This document shows positions 13,720 through 24,416 of a stretch of 64,000 nucleotides of DNA, in pieces (within the stretch, counting starts at the first letter, position 1; the number at the start of each line of letters is the position of its first letter). The DNA comes from Azospirillum brasilense (GTDB lineage Bacteria > Pseudomonadota > Alphaproteobacteria > Azospirillales > Azospirillaceae): the NCBI RefSeq assembly GCF_003349955.1, contig NZ_QLKQ01000001.1, positions 1 to 64,000 of the forward strand, read 5' to 3'. The notes under the pieces are model-generated. The model saw nothing but the letters and a program-made list of their open reading frames with translations. It was not told the origin of the DNA and did not search any database. The translations under genes and the position numbers were made by a program.

Positions 13720-15807
13720 ATGCCCCACACCCCGATGCCCGCCGGCTTCCCCGAGATCGAGGACGCCGGCCTGCCGCCGCCGGAGGTCCGGGTGCTCGTC
13801 GTCGACGACGACGCGCGAAACCTGCTGGCGATGCGGGAAACCCTGGCCGACCTCGACGCCACGGTGGTCCTCGCCCGCTCCGGGGAGGAAGCGCTGAAGC
13901 GCGTGCTCGACCAGGACTTCGCGGCGATCCTGATGGACGTCCACATGCCGGGCATGGACGGCTACGAGACGGCGGAGCTGATCCGCAACCGCCGCAAGTC
14001 GCGGCACATCCCCATCCTGTTCCTGACCGCCATCAACAAGGACGAGATGCACATCTTCCGCGGCTATTCCGCGGGGGCGGTCGACTACATGTTCAAGCCG
14101 GTGGACCCGGTCATCCTGCGCAGCAAGGTCACCGTCTTCGTCGAGCTGTACCGCAAGACCGAGGAGGTCAAGCGCCAGGCCGCCCTGCGCGAGCGGCTGA
14201 TGGCCGAGAACTACCGCGTGCGGGCCGAGAAGCTGGAAGCCGAGCAGGCGCTGCGCCGGTCGGAGGAGCGGCAGGCGATGATCGCCCGCTCCCTGCCGAT
14301 CCTGCTCTACACCGCCGGGCCGGAGCGCGGCACGCCCTTCCGCTACGTCACCGAGAATGTCGAGGCGCTGTTCGGCTTCCCCGCCGAACGCTTCCTGACG
14401 GACGGCGGCTTCTGGGAATCGCGCCTGCATCCGGACGACCGCGAGCGCGCCGCCGTCCAGTTCGACGCGATGCGGCAGGGCGGCGTGTCCACGGTGGAAT
14501 ACCGCTGGCGCGCCGCCGACGGGCAGTACCGCACGCTTCTGGAGAAGGCCATGCTGCTGCCGGGCGAGGACGGCCGGCCGCCGGAACTCTGCGGCACGGT
14601 GCTAGACGTCACCGACACGCGGGAGCTTCAGCTTCAGCTCGCCCATGTCCAGAAGATGGAGACCATCGGCCAGTTGACCGGGGGCATCGCCCACGACTTC
14701 AACAACATGCTGACCGTGGTCATCGGCAGCCTGGAGCGGCTGGGCCGCATGGCCTTCGACGACCCCAAGGCGGCGCGGCGGGTGGAGATGGCACTGCAGG
14801 CGTCGCTGCGCTGCTCCGACCTGACGCGGCGGCTGCTCGCCTTCGCGCGGCGCCAGCAGCTCCACCCCGAGAGCGTGGACGTGGAGGCGCTGGTCCGCAA
14901 CATGGGCGAACTGATGGAGCGCACGCTCGGCTCGGCGATCACCATCGAGATCGACAGCGCGCCGTCCCTCTGCCCGGCGCTGGTGGACCGCACCCAGGCG
15001 GAGTCGGCCCTGCTGAACCTCGTCATCAACGCCCGCGACGCCATGCCGGCGGGCGGCAAGTTGACCATCGCCACCGCGATGGTGGAGGCTGAGGAGGGGG
15101 ACGCGGAGCTGAGCCCCGGACGCTATGTGCGGATGACCGTGAGCGACACCGGTTGCGGCATGCCGCCGGAGGTTCTGGCCCGCGCCTTCGAGCCCTTCTT
15201 CACCACCAAGGAGATCGGCAAGGGCACCGGGCTGGGACTCAGCATGATCCACGGCTTCGTGAAGCAGTCGGGCGGGCTGATCCGGGTGGAGAGCGAGCCG
15301 GGGCGCGGCACGTCCTTCCACCTCCATCTGCCCTGCGCGCCCGCAGCCGTCCGTCAGACGAAGACGCCGGAGGAGAGCGAGGACAGTGGCCCGCTGCCCG
15401 GCCAGGGCGAGGTCATCCTGGTGGTGGACGACGACCGCGACGTGCGTCAGGTCGCCGTGCTGACCCTCCAGGATCTCGGCTACAGCGTGGTCGAGGCGGA
15501 GAACGGGCCGGAGGCGCTGGCCGTGTTGGCCGGAGAGCCCCGTGTGGACCTGCTGTTCACCGACGTGGTGATGCCCGGCGGTATGAACGGGCTGGAACTG
15601 GCCCAGGAGGCGCAGCGCCGCCATCCCGCCCTGAAGGCGCTCTACGCCTCCGGCTACGCCCATGGCGTGGCCGGAGGGCTGAACGGCGATGGGCCGGGTG
15701 CGGAATTCCTGATCAAGCCCTACCGCGACCGCGACCTCGCCCGCGCCGTCCGCAAGGCGCTGGGGGGTGCCGCGGCGGATGCCGTCCCGGAGTTGAAGAG
15801 CGCCTGA
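13720..15807 (+). CDS. Hybrid histidine kinase REC-PAS-HK-REC
   Basis: A 695-residue cytoplasmic kinase. The N-terminal receiver has Asp73 (ILMDVHMPGMDGY), then a helical linker and a PAS-fold domain (about 188-307; FRYVTENVEALFGF). The dimerisation domain has His325 in GGIAHDFNNML, typical of the HisKA subgroup with a following DFNN. HATPase_c follows (DTGCGMPPEV, GTGLGLSM), and a C-terminal receiver has Asp615 (LLFTDVVMPGG). It starts 10 bp after the poly-HAMP kinase, so the two are co-transcribed and can probably exchange phosphoryl groups. The ATG at 13720 has GAGGAG at proper spacing; ATG 13714 abuts the SD and is less likely. Confidence 0.93.
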   Translation: MPHTPMPAGFPEIEDAGLPPPEVRVLVVDDDARNLLAMRETLADLDATVVLARSGEEALKRVLDQDFAAILMDVHMPGMDGYETAELIRNRRKSRHIPILFLTAINKDEMHIFRGYSAGAVDYMFKPVDPVILRSKVTVFVELYRKTEEVKRQAALRERLMAENYRVRAEKLEAEQALRRSEERQAMIARSLPILLYTAGPERGTPFRYVTENVEALFGFPAERFLTDGGFWESRLHPDDRERAAVQFDAMRQGGVSTVEYRWRAADGQYRTLLEKAMLLPGEDGRPPELCGTVLDVTDTRELQLQLAHVQKMETIGQLTGGIAHDFNNMLTVVIGSLERLGRMAFDDPKAARRVEMALQASLRCSDLTRRLLAFARRQQLHPESVDVEALVRNMGELMERTLGSAITIEIDSAPSLCPALVDRTQAESALLNLVINARDAMPAGGKLTIATAMVEAEEGDAELSPGRYVRMTVSDTGCGMPPEVLARAFEPFFTTKEIGKGTGLGLSMIHGFVKQSGGLIRVESEPGRGTSFHLHLPCAPAAVRQTKTPEESEDSGPLPGQGEVILVVDDDRDVRQVAVLTLQDLGYSVVEAENGPEALAVLAGEPRVDLLFTDVVMPGGMNGLELAQEAQRRHPALKALYASGYAHGVAGGLNGDGPGAEFLIKPYRDRDLARAVRKALGGAAADAVPELKSA

Positions 15808-15911
15808 CGATTGCCATCTTCGTCGAAGGTCATTGTCGCCCTTTTGCCTCAACCGTGAGCGGGGCCGTGATGTTCAGATGACCATCGCGTTGCAATAAAG
15901 GAGTAGCCGAC

Positions 15912-16541
15912 GTGTCCGCTGTCCGCCTGTCCGGGATTCGCCTGTCCGGGATTCGCCTGTCCGGGATTCGCTTGGCCTCGGTCCTGTGCCTTGGCCTGTC
16001 CGTCGCCCTGCCCCTGACCTCCGTGCCCGCCACGGCGCAGGTGTTCAGCCAAGGCGGTTACGGCGCGCCGACCCAGACCAACCCGCAGGGCGGCCCGCTC
16101 GGCAACGGCGGCAACACCACCACCTTAGGCATCGACAACGACCTGCTGGGCAAGCTGGGCGGGGCCGCCGTCGGGGCGCTCGCCGGGTCGCAGATCGGCA
16201 AGGGCAGCGGGAATCTGCTGGCCATCGGCGCCGGCGGTCTGCTCGGCTACTTCGCCGGCGGCTACCTGATGGAGCAGTTGAGCCCGGGCAGCCGCAACGC
16301 GGCGCAGACCGCCGAGACCCGCGCGCTCGACGCGCCGGTCGGGCAGACCATCCGCTGGAACAGCCCGGACAGCGCGAACACCGGCGGCACCATCACCCCG
16401 ATCCGCGCCGGGCGCGATTCCGCCGGGCGGGAGTGCAAGGAGTTCCAGCACAAGGTGACCATCGACGGCCGCCAGGAGTCCGCCACCGGCACGGCCTGCC
16501 GCGGCGACGACGGCCAGTGGCGCCTCGCCGCCAACCCGTAA
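15912..16541 (+). CDS. Exported glycine-zipper surface-antigen-like protein
   Basis: A 209-residue secreted or outer-membrane protein starting at GTG, with AAGGAG 8 nt upstream. The N-terminus has an in-frame repeat (RLSGI three times), then a hydrophobic signal core ending at ATA-QVF. A Gly-rich two-helix glycine zipper follows (GGAAVGALAGSQIGKGSG...GGLLGYFAGGYL, about residues 78-115), and a soluble C-terminal domain with two Cys (RECKEFQHKV, TACRGDDGQW). The layout resembles the rickettsial 17-kDa antigen/RcnB-type envelope proteins, so an outer-membrane structural role is likely but unproven. Confidence 0.85.
   Translation: MSAVRLSGIRLSGIRLSGIRLASVLCLGLSVALPLTSVPATAQVFSQGGYGAPTQTNPQGGPLGNGGNTTTLGIDNDLLGKLGGAAVGALAGSQIGKGSGNLLAIGAGGLLGYFAGGYLMEQLSPGSRNAAQTAETRALDAPVGQTIRWNSPDSANTGGTITPIRAGRDSAGRECKEFQHKVTIDGRQESATGTACRGDDGQWRLAANP
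15926..15970 (+). repeat. Three perfect 15-bp tandem repeats in a signal peptide
   Basis: CCTGTCCGGGATTCG is repeated three times head to tail, in frame, giving RLSGI repeats before the hydrophobic core of the glycine-zipper protein's signal peptide. A copy change keeps the frame but alters n-region length and charge. Confidence 0.95.
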
Positions 16542-16547
16542 CTCCGG

Positions 16548-17342
16548 TTACAAGCCGGCCTTCACGCCGACGGTATGGACCAGCACCGTCATGGTGTCGG
16601 TCGGCACCTCCACAGTCACCGGGACGACCCGCCCGCTCTCCGGCGCGCGGGCGAACCACACGGTCGCCTTGCGCTCCACCCCTTCGGCGAAGAAGCGGTC
16701 CCGGTCGCGGTCGCCCTGGAAGCCGGCCACCGGACGGACGGTGACCGCGCAGACCTCCGCCGTACCCGTGGCGATGCGGTAGCGCGACGACGGCAGGTCG
16801 CCCTTGCCCTGCGGCGTCATGATGATGTCGTAGCGGCGGCGCCCGTCATACACGGGGTAGCGTCCGCCGCAGCCGCCCGCCCGGCTGGCGGTCAGGATCA
16901 CCGCCGCCCCGGCGCTCAACGGATCGATGCTGCCGCGGCGGCTGTCCGGCGGCACCCGCGCCGCCTTGTCGGGGCTGAGGGGCGGCTCGGCCGTCGCATC
17001 CACCCCATCGGGGCCGAAGGTCAGCGTCATGATGTCCTGCTTGCGGCGCAGGCGCCGCTCGCCGCGGAAGCGGTCCGGCTGGGCGGCGCCGGCCTCAAGC
17101 CGTCCGGCGGACTCGGCCTGGTAGCGGAAATTGGTGAAGAGGCCGAGCCAGGGCACCGCCTCCGCCTCCAGGGCCGCCCGGTAGCGGCTGGCGCCGCCCT
17201 CCGCCTCCTCGGTCAGCACGACACTGCCGCGCGCCAGGGAGACGCCGCCGCCATAGGCGGCGAAGTCCAACTCCAGCGTCGCGGCCGATCCAGCCGCCGG
17301 CAGAAGACACAGCAAGCCGGCGGCCAGGAGAATCCGTTTCAC
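16548..17342 (-). CDS. DUF3108 domain protein, exported
   Basis: A 264-residue protein starting with a clear signal peptide (VKRILLAAGLLCLLPAAGSAA) from a GTG at 17342, with GAGG upstream. The mature part fits DUF3108: beta-rich text with LELDFAAYGG near the start, VDATAEPPLSPD and a GSIDPLSAGAAV motif in the middle. Two Cys (GGCGGRYP, EVCAVTV) may form a periplasmic disulphide. The family has no firm function; it is probably periplasmic or outer-membrane associated. It lies 10 bp downstream of the small GNAT gene on the same strand, and its 3' end is 6 bp from the convergent glycine-zipper gene. Confidence 0.8.
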   Translation of the reverse strand: MKRILLAAGLLCLLPAAGSAATLELDFAAYGGGVSLARGSVVLTEEAEGGASRYRAALEAEAVPWLGLFTNFRYQAESAGRLEAGAAQPDRFRGERRLRRKQDIMTLTFGPDGVDATAEPPLSPDKAARVPPDSRRGSIDPLSAGAAVILTASRAGGCGGRYPVYDGRRRYDIIMTPQGKGDLPSSRYRIATGTAEVCAVTVRPVAGFQGDRDRDRFFAEGVERKATVWFARAPESGRVVPVTVEVPTDTMTVLVHTVGVKAGL

Positions 17343-17352
17343 GGCGAACGCC

Positions 17353-17645
17353 TCACGTCGATGGTCCGCCGTCCGCGTCGACCAGATCCTGGTACTCCGG
17401 GTGGCGCTGGATGTATTTGGCCATGAAGGGGCAGACCGGCACAACCTTCCGCCCGCTGGAGCGCGCATCCTCCAGCGCGCCGCGCGCCAGCGCGGAACCG
17501 ACACCCTGCCCGGCCATGCTTTCCGGAACCTCGGTGTGGGTGAAGACGATGGCCCCGTCGCGCTTTTCGTACTCCACCACCGCGGTGGCGTCGCCCACGG
17601 TCAGCTCGTAACGGTTCTTGGCCGCGTTGTTCTTCACGTCCCCGC

Positions 17646-17649
<4 letters not shown>
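17353..17649 (-). CDS. Small YidJ-type GNAT acetyltransferase
   Basis: A 98-residue minimal GNAT of the Acetyltransf_CG (YidJ/GTLF3B) kind. It has the acetyl-CoA loop VPESMAGQGVGSALARGALEDARSSG-like (about residues 42-66) and the family tail VPVCPFMAKYIQRHPEYQDLV. The members are small cytoplasmic N-acetyltransferases with unknown substrates. Its ATG overlaps the TGA of the upstream glucosidase (4 bp), so the two are translationally coupled. Confidence 0.88.
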
Positions 17650-19274
<1,625 letters not shown>

Positions 19275-19284
19275 GAGCGGGTCC

Positions 19285-20070
19285 TCAGCCGATCAGCAGG
19301 GACTCGGCGCCGTCGATCCAGACCGGTGTGCCGGTGATGTGCTTCGAGCGATCCGACGCCAGGAACAGTGCCAGTTCCGCCACGTCGGCGCTGCTGCCCG
19401 GCTTGCCACGGGTCAGCGGGATCTCGCCGTCGGGATACTCGGCGGTCTCCTCGGCTTCTTCGGTGTTGCGCGCCTGGGTGTTGTCCTGGATCGCGGTGTC
19501 GATCATTCCCGGACAGATGGCGTTGACGCGGATGCGGTGCTTGGCCAGTTCCAGCGCCAGCATCTGGACCATGGCAACCTGCGCCGCCTTGGTGCAGGAA
19601 TAGGCGGTGGCCCCAGCGTTGCTGAACACCCGCGTGCCGTTGATCGAGGCGGTCACCAGCACCGACCCGCCGCCCGCCTTCTTCAGATGCGGCACCGCGT
19701 GGTGCAGCGTCAGGTAGGTGCCGCGCAGATTGATGTTGATGGTGCGGTCCCATTCCTCCGGCGTCAGCTCGTCGATCGGCGCCCAGACGCCGTTGATGCC
19801 GGCGTTGGCGAAGACGATGTCGAGCCGCCCGTACTCCTGGACCAGCCGGTCCACCGCCCGCTTCACCGCCTCGCTGTCGGCGACGTCGGCGACCAGGGGA
19901 ATCGCCTTGCCGCCCGCCGCGGTGATCTCCTCCGCCGTCTTGCGGATCTCGTCCTCGGTGCGGCTGAGCACGCCGACGCTCGCCCCGGCGCTGGCGAACA
20001 GGGTGGCGGACGCCTTGCCGATGCCCGACCCGGCCCCGGTGATGAGGGCGACTTTTCCGTTCAAATCCAT
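19285..20070 (-). CDS. SDR-family oxidoreductase
   Basis: A 261-residue classical short-chain dehydrogenase. It has the NAD(P)-binding TGAGSGIG near residue 11, an NAG motif (FANAGING), catalytic Ser in ITAS-type text (VTASINGT) and YSCTK as the YxxxK pair. A small insertion (NTEEAEETAEYPDGEIPLTRGKP) lies in the substrate lid. The substrate is unknown; the downstream alpha-glucosidase suggests a sugar or polyol, which is inference only. The three minus-strand genes SDR, GH13 and GNAT look like one operon. Confidence 0.9.
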   Translation of the reverse strand: MDLNGKVALITGAGSGIGKASATLFASAGASVGVLSRTEDEIRKTAEEITAAGGKAIPLVADVADSEAVKRAVDRLVQEYGRLDIVFANAGINGVWAPIDELTPEEWDRTININLRGTYLTLHHAVPHLKKAGGGSVLVTASINGTRVFSNAGATAYSCTKAAQVAMVQMLALELAKHRIRVNAICPGMIDTAIQDNTQARNTEEAEETAEYPDGEIPLTRGKPGSSADVAELALFLASDRSKHITGTPVWIDGAESLLIG

Positions 20071-20143
20071 GATGAAACCGGCTCCGCTGCTTGTGCTGGG
20101 ACAGCAGAGCCAACCGATGGCGGCCGGGGCGGTTCCCGTCTTT

Positions 20144-21100
20144 CTACGCGCTTGCGGCGGGAGCGCGGCGGTTGACGAGCCAGATGCCGGCGCAGACCAG
20201 CAGCATCGCCGCGGCGAGGCTCACGCTGACCCGCTCGCCCAACAGCAGAGCGCCGGACAGCACGCCGAACAGCGGCGTCAGGAAGGTGAAGGCCGACAGG
20301 CGGGCCGCCGGGTAGCGGGCGACCAGCCAGAACCACGCCAGATACGAGGCGAAGGCCACCACCACGATCTGGAAGGCCAGGCAGGCCAAGGCCAGCGGGC
20401 CGGGCGCCATCACCCCCGGCTCGCCCATCAGAAGCGAGGCCACCGGCATCACCGCCCCCGACACGGCGAGCTGGTAGAACAGCACCTTGGTCGAGCTGGC
20501 GCGGACCAGCCGGCTGCCCTTGATGACCAGGGTGGTGGCCGCCCACAGCACCGCCGCCGCCAGCACCATCAGGTCGCCGACGATCTCGCGGTTCGTCGGC
20601 AGGCGCAGCCCGTCGGCGAAGGCCACCGCCACCCCGACGAAGGCGCAGGCCAGCCCGGCCGCCTGGACGCCGCGCATCCGCTCGCCCGGAAGCAGCAGAT
20701 GCGCGCCGACCGACACCAGGAAGGGGGCTGTGTAGAGGAACAGGATGCTGCGCGACACCGTGGTGTAGGACAGCCCGGCATAGACCAGCAGGAACTCCCC
20801 GGCGAACAGCAGCCCGGCCAGCAGGCCCAGCCCCAGCGTGCCGTCCCGCTCGAACAGGCGCATGCCGCGCAGCATCGCCCAGCCCCACAGCAGCGCCAAC
20901 GCGCCCAGCGAGCGCAACCCGCCCTGGAGCACCGGCGAGAATCCGGTCATGGCGACCTTGATGGCGACCTGCTGCAAGCCCCAGAGCAGGCAGAGCAGGA
21001 CCAGCGTGGCGGAGGCGGCGCCGTCCAGCTCCGCGCGGCGTTCGGTCATGGCGATGGCGGTCATGATGATGGCTGCGGCGGCGCGGCGGTCCACCGCCAT
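20144..21100 (-). CDS. DMT-superfamily (EamA) transporter
   Basis: A 318-residue integral membrane protein with about ten hydrophobic segments arranged as two EamA halves (for example LVLLCLLWGLQQVAIKV and VGDLMVLAAAVLWAATTLVIKG). Such DMT proteins usually export metabolites or amino-acid derivatives; the substrate is not predictable. The start at 21100 has GGGAGGA about 12 nt upstream; ATGs at 21064 and 21049 are alternatives, the last starting just before TERRAELDGAA. It is separate from the SDR by 73 bp. Confidence 0.88.
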   Translation of the reverse strand: MAVDRRAAAAIIMTAIAMTERRAELDGAASATLVLLCLLWGLQQVAIKVAMTGFSPVLQGGLRSLGALALLWGWAMLRGMRLFERDGTLGLGLLAGLLFAGEFLLVYAGLSYTTVSRSILFLYTAPFLVSVGAHLLLPGERMRGVQAAGLACAFVGVAVAFADGLRLPTNREIVGDLMVLAAAVLWAATTLVIKGSRLVRASSTKVLFYQLAVSGAVMPVASLLMGEPGVMAPGPLALACLAFQIVVVAFASYLAWFWLVARYPAARLSAFTFLTPLFGVLSGALLLGERVSVSLAAAMLLVCAGIWLVNRRAPAASA

Positions 21101-21366
21101 CCCAACCGCAAGTCCTCCCGGTTTTTCTTTCTTCGACGTGCAGAATGGGACGGTGCCGGGAAGCCGGTCAACGAACGCCTGCGAAGGGCAGACCCGCGCG
21201 TGGCCTCGATGGCCCGGACGGACTTTTGTGCAATGCGGTACACAGGCATGCCCATAATGCGCAGCTCACCGCCGTCCCAAGGTTCATATTGAACGGGCAA
21301 TCGACGGCGCCGCCTCTGCGGCACCCAGACCTTCCACAGCAAATCAACACCGGAAAAGGAACGGAC

Positions 21367-21549
21367 GTGATCCACAAGATCATGGACAAGATCGACCGCA
21401 TCATCGCCCAGAAACGCGAGAGCGGCGAGCTTGATGCTTGGCTTTCCAACGGCATGGCACGCCGTTACTGCCAGAAATTGACGGCGTCACAGAAGCACTA
21501 TTATCCCGCCCTGCTGCTCTATGTGGAACGGCACGCCGGGATCGGGTGA
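21367..21549 (+). CDS. Small basic hypothetical protein
   Basis: A 60-residue protein starting at GTG with AAAAGGA 6 nt upstream (an internal ATG at 21382 is an alternative). It reads IHKIMDKIDRIIAQKRESGELDA, then a compact LTASQKHYYPALLLYVERH segment, predicted mostly helical and charged. It is convergent with the DUF1289 gene, only 8 bp apart. I do not recognise a family; the good SD and amphipathic pattern support a real gene. Confidence 0.5.
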   Translation: MIHKIMDKIDRIIAQKRESGELDAWLSNGMARRYCQKLTASQKHYYPALLLYVERHAGIG

Positions 21550-21557
21550 GGCGGCGT

Positions 21558-21854
21558 TCACTCCGCCGCTTTGACGACCGGCCCCTCCAGTTCCGACCGG
21601 CGGGCGCGCAGGGTGGCGAGCTTCGCTTCCAGCTTGCGGATTTTCCTGTCGAGCTTCTTCGCCCGCTTGCCGTCCTTTTTGGAGACGGTGCCGCCGCGCG
21701 CGACGATGCGGGCGTTGATCGCCGCCTTCGTCTCGTCCGGCAGGCGTTTCCAATGCTTCACTTCCGCGCGGGTGCGGAAGCAACCCATGCAGCGGTCCGC
21801 CGCGTCGAAGCGGCAGAGCTTCGTGCAGGGATTGCGGGTGTCGTGCGTGCTCAT
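21558..21854 (-). CDS. DUF1289 Cys-motif protein
   Basis: A 98-residue protein whose N-terminal half is the DUF1289 signature: NPCTKLCRFD, then RCMGCFRTRAEVKHW, giving four Cys in a C-x3-C...C-x2-C array likely to bind a metal or Fe-S cluster. The C-terminal half is strongly basic and helical (KKDGKRAKKLDRKIRKLEAK) and may be a coiled coil, longer than in minimal DUF1289 proteins. The start is placed at the ATG of MSTHDTRNPC; the longer frame adds 21 unlikely residues. The function is unknown. Confidence 0.85.
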   Translation of the reverse strand: MSTHDTRNPCTKLCRFDAADRCMGCFRTRAEVKHWKRLPDETKAAINARIVARGGTVSKKDGKRAKKLDRKIRKLEAKLATLRARRSELEGPVVKAAE

Positions 21855-21943
21855 GGCGCCATAGGATGGGGGTGGCATGGCCGAAGGAAAAGCCCCGGCC
21901 GCCCATCCTGCGGACAATTCTCAAAAAAGCGGGTCTGCGATCG

Positions 21944-22288
21944 TCAGGGCGTCACGCGCCCGGACAGGCAGGAGGCCCGCGCCCGCTCGTCCACCGCCAT
22001 CGCCGCGGCGCCGGCCGCCCCCTCCCCGCCATAGAGCGCGGCGGGAAGCGGCCGGCCGGTGGCCTCGCCCTCCTTGCGGTGCCAGGACAGGATGCAGGAG
22101 CACACCCGCACCGCCGCCTCGGTGGAGCCGGCGTTCTGCGCCGCGAAGGGGCTGGCCTCGCAGGCCGCCAGGAAATCCCGGTTCGCGTCGGTCCGCCCAC
22201 CGTCCGGCGGGTCGCCGCTGAAAATCAGCAACGCCGCCAGGCACGCGAAGAAGAACACGAACAGCAGCGAACGCGGGTTGCGGAACAC
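21944..22288 (-). CDS. Hypothetical anchored/exported Cys-containing protein
   Basis: A 114-residue protein with an N-terminal hydrophobic anchor or signal (RSLLFVFFFACLAALLIFSG) and three or four Cys in the exported part (LAACEASP, VCSCILSWHRKEG, ASCLSG). It starts at GTG with AAAGGAGA about 9 nt upstream. It lies 16 bp downstream of the third chemoreceptor gene on the same strand and is probably co-transcribed with it. I do not recognise the family; a periplasmic disulphide-bonded protein is plausible. Confidence 0.6.
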   Translation of the reverse strand: MFRNPRSLLFVFFFACLAALLIFSGDPPDGGRTDANRDFLAACEASPFAAQNAGSTEAAVRVCSCILSWHRKEGEATGRPLPAALYGGEGAAGAAAMAVDERARASCLSGRVTP

Positions 22289-22304
22289 GGGCGGGACTCT
22301 CCTT

Positions 22305-23993
22305 TCAGGCCGAGCGGATCTGCCGCAGGAACGCGCCGGCCTGCTCGCGCAGGGCCAGCGCCTGCCGGCCGAGGTCGGCGGCGGCGGAGCGCACCTCCGA
22401 CGCCATGGTGCCGGTCTCGTGCGCGGAGGCCGACACGTCGCGGACGCTGTGGGTCACCTCCGACGTGCGGTCGGCGGCGCGCTGGACGCTGCGGGCGATG
22501 GCGCCGGTGGTGGCGTTCTGGCGGTCGGCGGACCCGGCGATGCGACCGACCAGATCGTTGACCGCGACCACCGTGCGCCCGATTCCGCCGATGGCCGTCA
22601 CCGCGCTGCCGGTCACCGCCTGGATCTCCGCGACCTGCTGGGCGATCTCGTCGGTCGCCCTGGCGGTCTGGTTGGCGAGGCCCTTCACCTCGTTGGCGAC
22701 GACGGCGAAGCCCTTGCCGGCCTCCCCCGCCCTTGCGGCCTCGATGGTCGCGTTCAGCGCCAGCAGGTTGGTCTGCGCGGCGATGCTCTGGATCAGCGTC
22801 ACCACCTCCCCGATCTTGCCGGCGGCGGCGGCAAGGCCCTCGACCGTGTGGTTGGTGCGCTCCACCTCCTCCACCGCGTTGCGGACCATGCGGGAGGACT
22901 CGTCGATCTGGCGGGACACCTCGACGATGGACGCCGTCAACTCCTCGGTGGCGCCGGCCACCGTCCGCACGTCGTCGCTGGCCTCGCCCGCCGCACCGCT
23001 GACCGCGGCGGCCTGCCCGCTGCTGCTCTCGGCGATGCCATGCAGACGCTGGGCGTTGGATTCGAGCTGGGCCGTGGTGGCGCTCAGCGTCTCGACGACG
23101 CTCAGCATGGTTCCTTCGAAGCTGCGGGCGACGGCCTTCAACGCGTCGCGGCGCTCCCGTTCGGCGCGGGCGCGCTCCTCCGCCTGGGCGGCGTCGAGCC
23201 GGGCGACCCGCTGCGCGTTCTCCTTGAAGACGCTCAGCGCCCGGGCCATGCCACCGATCTCGTCCTTGCGACCGAGCGCCGGAACCTCGACCGACAGGGT
23301 CCCCGTCGCCAGCTGCTCCATGGCGCCACGCATGGCGGTCAGCGGGCGGAAGATGCGCCGCGACAGCAGCAGGCTGCCGCCGGCCACCAGCAGCGTCACC
23401 ACGGCGCCCAGCCCGCCGATCATCGTCTGGGTGTTGCGGATCGGGGCGAAGAACTCCGCCCTCGGCACGCCGACATAGAGCACGCCGACCACCTTGCCCG
23501 AGCGGTCCTTGATCGGGTCGTAGGCGGTGTAGAAAGGAACGCCCAGGATGTCGGCCTGCCCGCGGTACGGTTCGCCCCGAACCAGAACGGCGTCGTAGAC
23601 CGGCCCCTTGGCCAGCTGGGTGCCGACAGCGCGGCTGCCGTCCGGCTTCTGGACGTTGGTGGTGACCCGCGTGTCGCCCATGAACAGGGTGGCGGTGCCG
23701 CCGACCAGCGCCTTCACCCGGTCCACCGGTTCGAAGAAACCGTTCAGCGCGCGGTCGCCGGCGTACAGCGCGCCGTCGCGGACGCTGATGTCGCGCCCGT
23801 ACTGGTTCAGCACGTCCCAGGCGACGCGCATGTTGGTTTCCTGCCGCTCCACCGCCATGCGCTCCGCATAGCGGCTCAGCAACGTTTCATTGACGGCAAA
23901 GGTGGCGCTCGTCAACACCACCAACCCGCCAACACACAGCGACACCGTCTTGCCCGAAAGCGACAGCGAGCCGACCCCCGTCAGCAACCCCAT
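22305..23993 (-). CDS. Cache-domain chemoreceptor without PilZ
   Basis: A 562-residue methyl-accepting chemotaxis protein. TM1 is at about residues 12-38 and a periplasmic Cache_3/Cache_2-type sensor at about 45-195 ([20 protein letters not shown]). TM2 follows ([20 protein letters not shown]), then HAMP and the signalling hairpin with [20 protein letters not shown]. It ends in a short tail with no PilZ, unlike the other three receptors here. Its sensor is closely similar to that of the 3737-5731 receptor, so they are paralogues with swapped C-termini. The start is the ATG of [10 protein letters not shown], preceded by a G-run; the TTG at 24074 is rejected. Confidence 0.9.
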   Translation of the reverse strand: MGLLTGVGSLSLSGKTVSLCVGGLVVLTSATFAVNETLLSRYAERMAVERQETNMRVAWDVLNQYGRDISVRDGALYAGDRALNGFFEPVDRVKALVGGTATLFMGDTRVTTNVQKPDGSRAVGTQLAKGPVYDAVLVRGEPYRGQADILGVPFYTAYDPIKDRSGKVVGVLYVGVPRAEFFAPIRNTQTMIGGLGAVVTLLVAGGSLLLSRRIFRPLTAMRGAMEQLATGTLSVEVPALGRKDEIGGMARALSVFKENAQRVARLDAAQAEERARAERERRDALKAVARSFEGTMLSVVETLSATTAQLESNAQRLHGIAESSSGQAAAVSGAAGEASDDVRTVAGATEELTASIVEVSRQIDESSRMVRNAVEEVERTNHTVEGLAAAAGKIGEVVTLIQSIAAQTNLLALNATIEAARAGEAGKGFAVVANEVKGLANQTARATDEIAQQVAEIQAVTGSAVTAIGGIGRTVVAVNDLVGRIAGSADRQNATTGAIARSVQRAADRTSEVTHSVRDVSASAHETGTMASEVRSAAADLGRQALALREQAGAFLRQIRSA

Positions 23994-24157
23994 GGCGAAC
24001 CCCCGCGCCCAATGATGCCCATTGAATCCGAGCGTTTCGTACCCCAACGAACCGCCGCGTCCTAAAAGCGTCAAAGGCTCTTAACAAATCGTTCCGGGCC
24101 GCATCATGCCTCGCCCGCGGCGGGGCGCGGGGCATCCTGTTTAGAGCGATTCAAATA

Positions 24158-24179
24158 TATATGAACAGCTGTTCATATA
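24158..24179. promoter_or_regulatory. 22-bp perfect palindrome, candidate operator
   Basis: A perfect inverted repeat centred between 24168 and 24169, core TGAACAGCTGTTCA with AT flanks. It abuts TTGACA (24182-24187). The shape recalls ArsR/SmtB-type metal-sensor operators or TetR sites; no regulator gene is adjacent. It lies upstream of the mntP riboswitch. Confidence 0.6.
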
Positions 24180-24181
24180 GA

Positions 24182-24210
24182 TTGACACCCACACTCTCCG
24201 GCGTTACGGT
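24182..24210 (+). promoter_or_regulatory. Putative mntP promoter
   Basis: TTGACA (24182-24187), 17-bp spacer, TACGGT (24205-24210). The -35 is consensus and the -10 weak. Transcription from here would include the whole riboswitch. Confidence 0.45.
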
Positions 24211-24221
24211 CCGCCCCGTCA

Positions 24222-24403
24222 TTGGGGAGTAGCCACCCTCCTGCGAGAGGGGCGTGCGCCAACAGACTCGGGACCATCCTGCCTCAGGCGGTCCCGTGGC
24301 GCACGCGGCAGCCGGACAGAGTCCGGCCGGTTCGGCAAGACCGATGGTGCGGACGCTCCCGAAGGCCAACCGGGGGTAGCCGTGCTGTCGTGTCCGTTTG
24401 GCC
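24222..24403 (+). ncRNA. yybP-ykoY (Mn2+) riboswitch upstream of mntP
   Basis: The leader shows the family landmarks: TTGGGGAGTAGCC at its 5' end (24222-24234), a GC hairpin GCCGGAC-AGA-GTCCGGC (24311-24327), and conserved GCAAGACC (24335-24342). CTCCC (about 24355-24359) could close P1 with GGGAG. Downstream, GGCCAA (24364-24369) can pair with TTGGCC (24398-24403), which adjoins the GGAG SD of mntP, a plausible expression platform. yybP-ykoY aptamers bind Mn2+ and commonly control mntP, so Mn2+ should switch the exporter on. Boundaries are approximate. Confidence 0.82.
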
Positions 24404-24416
24404 GGAGTTCGTTGCC

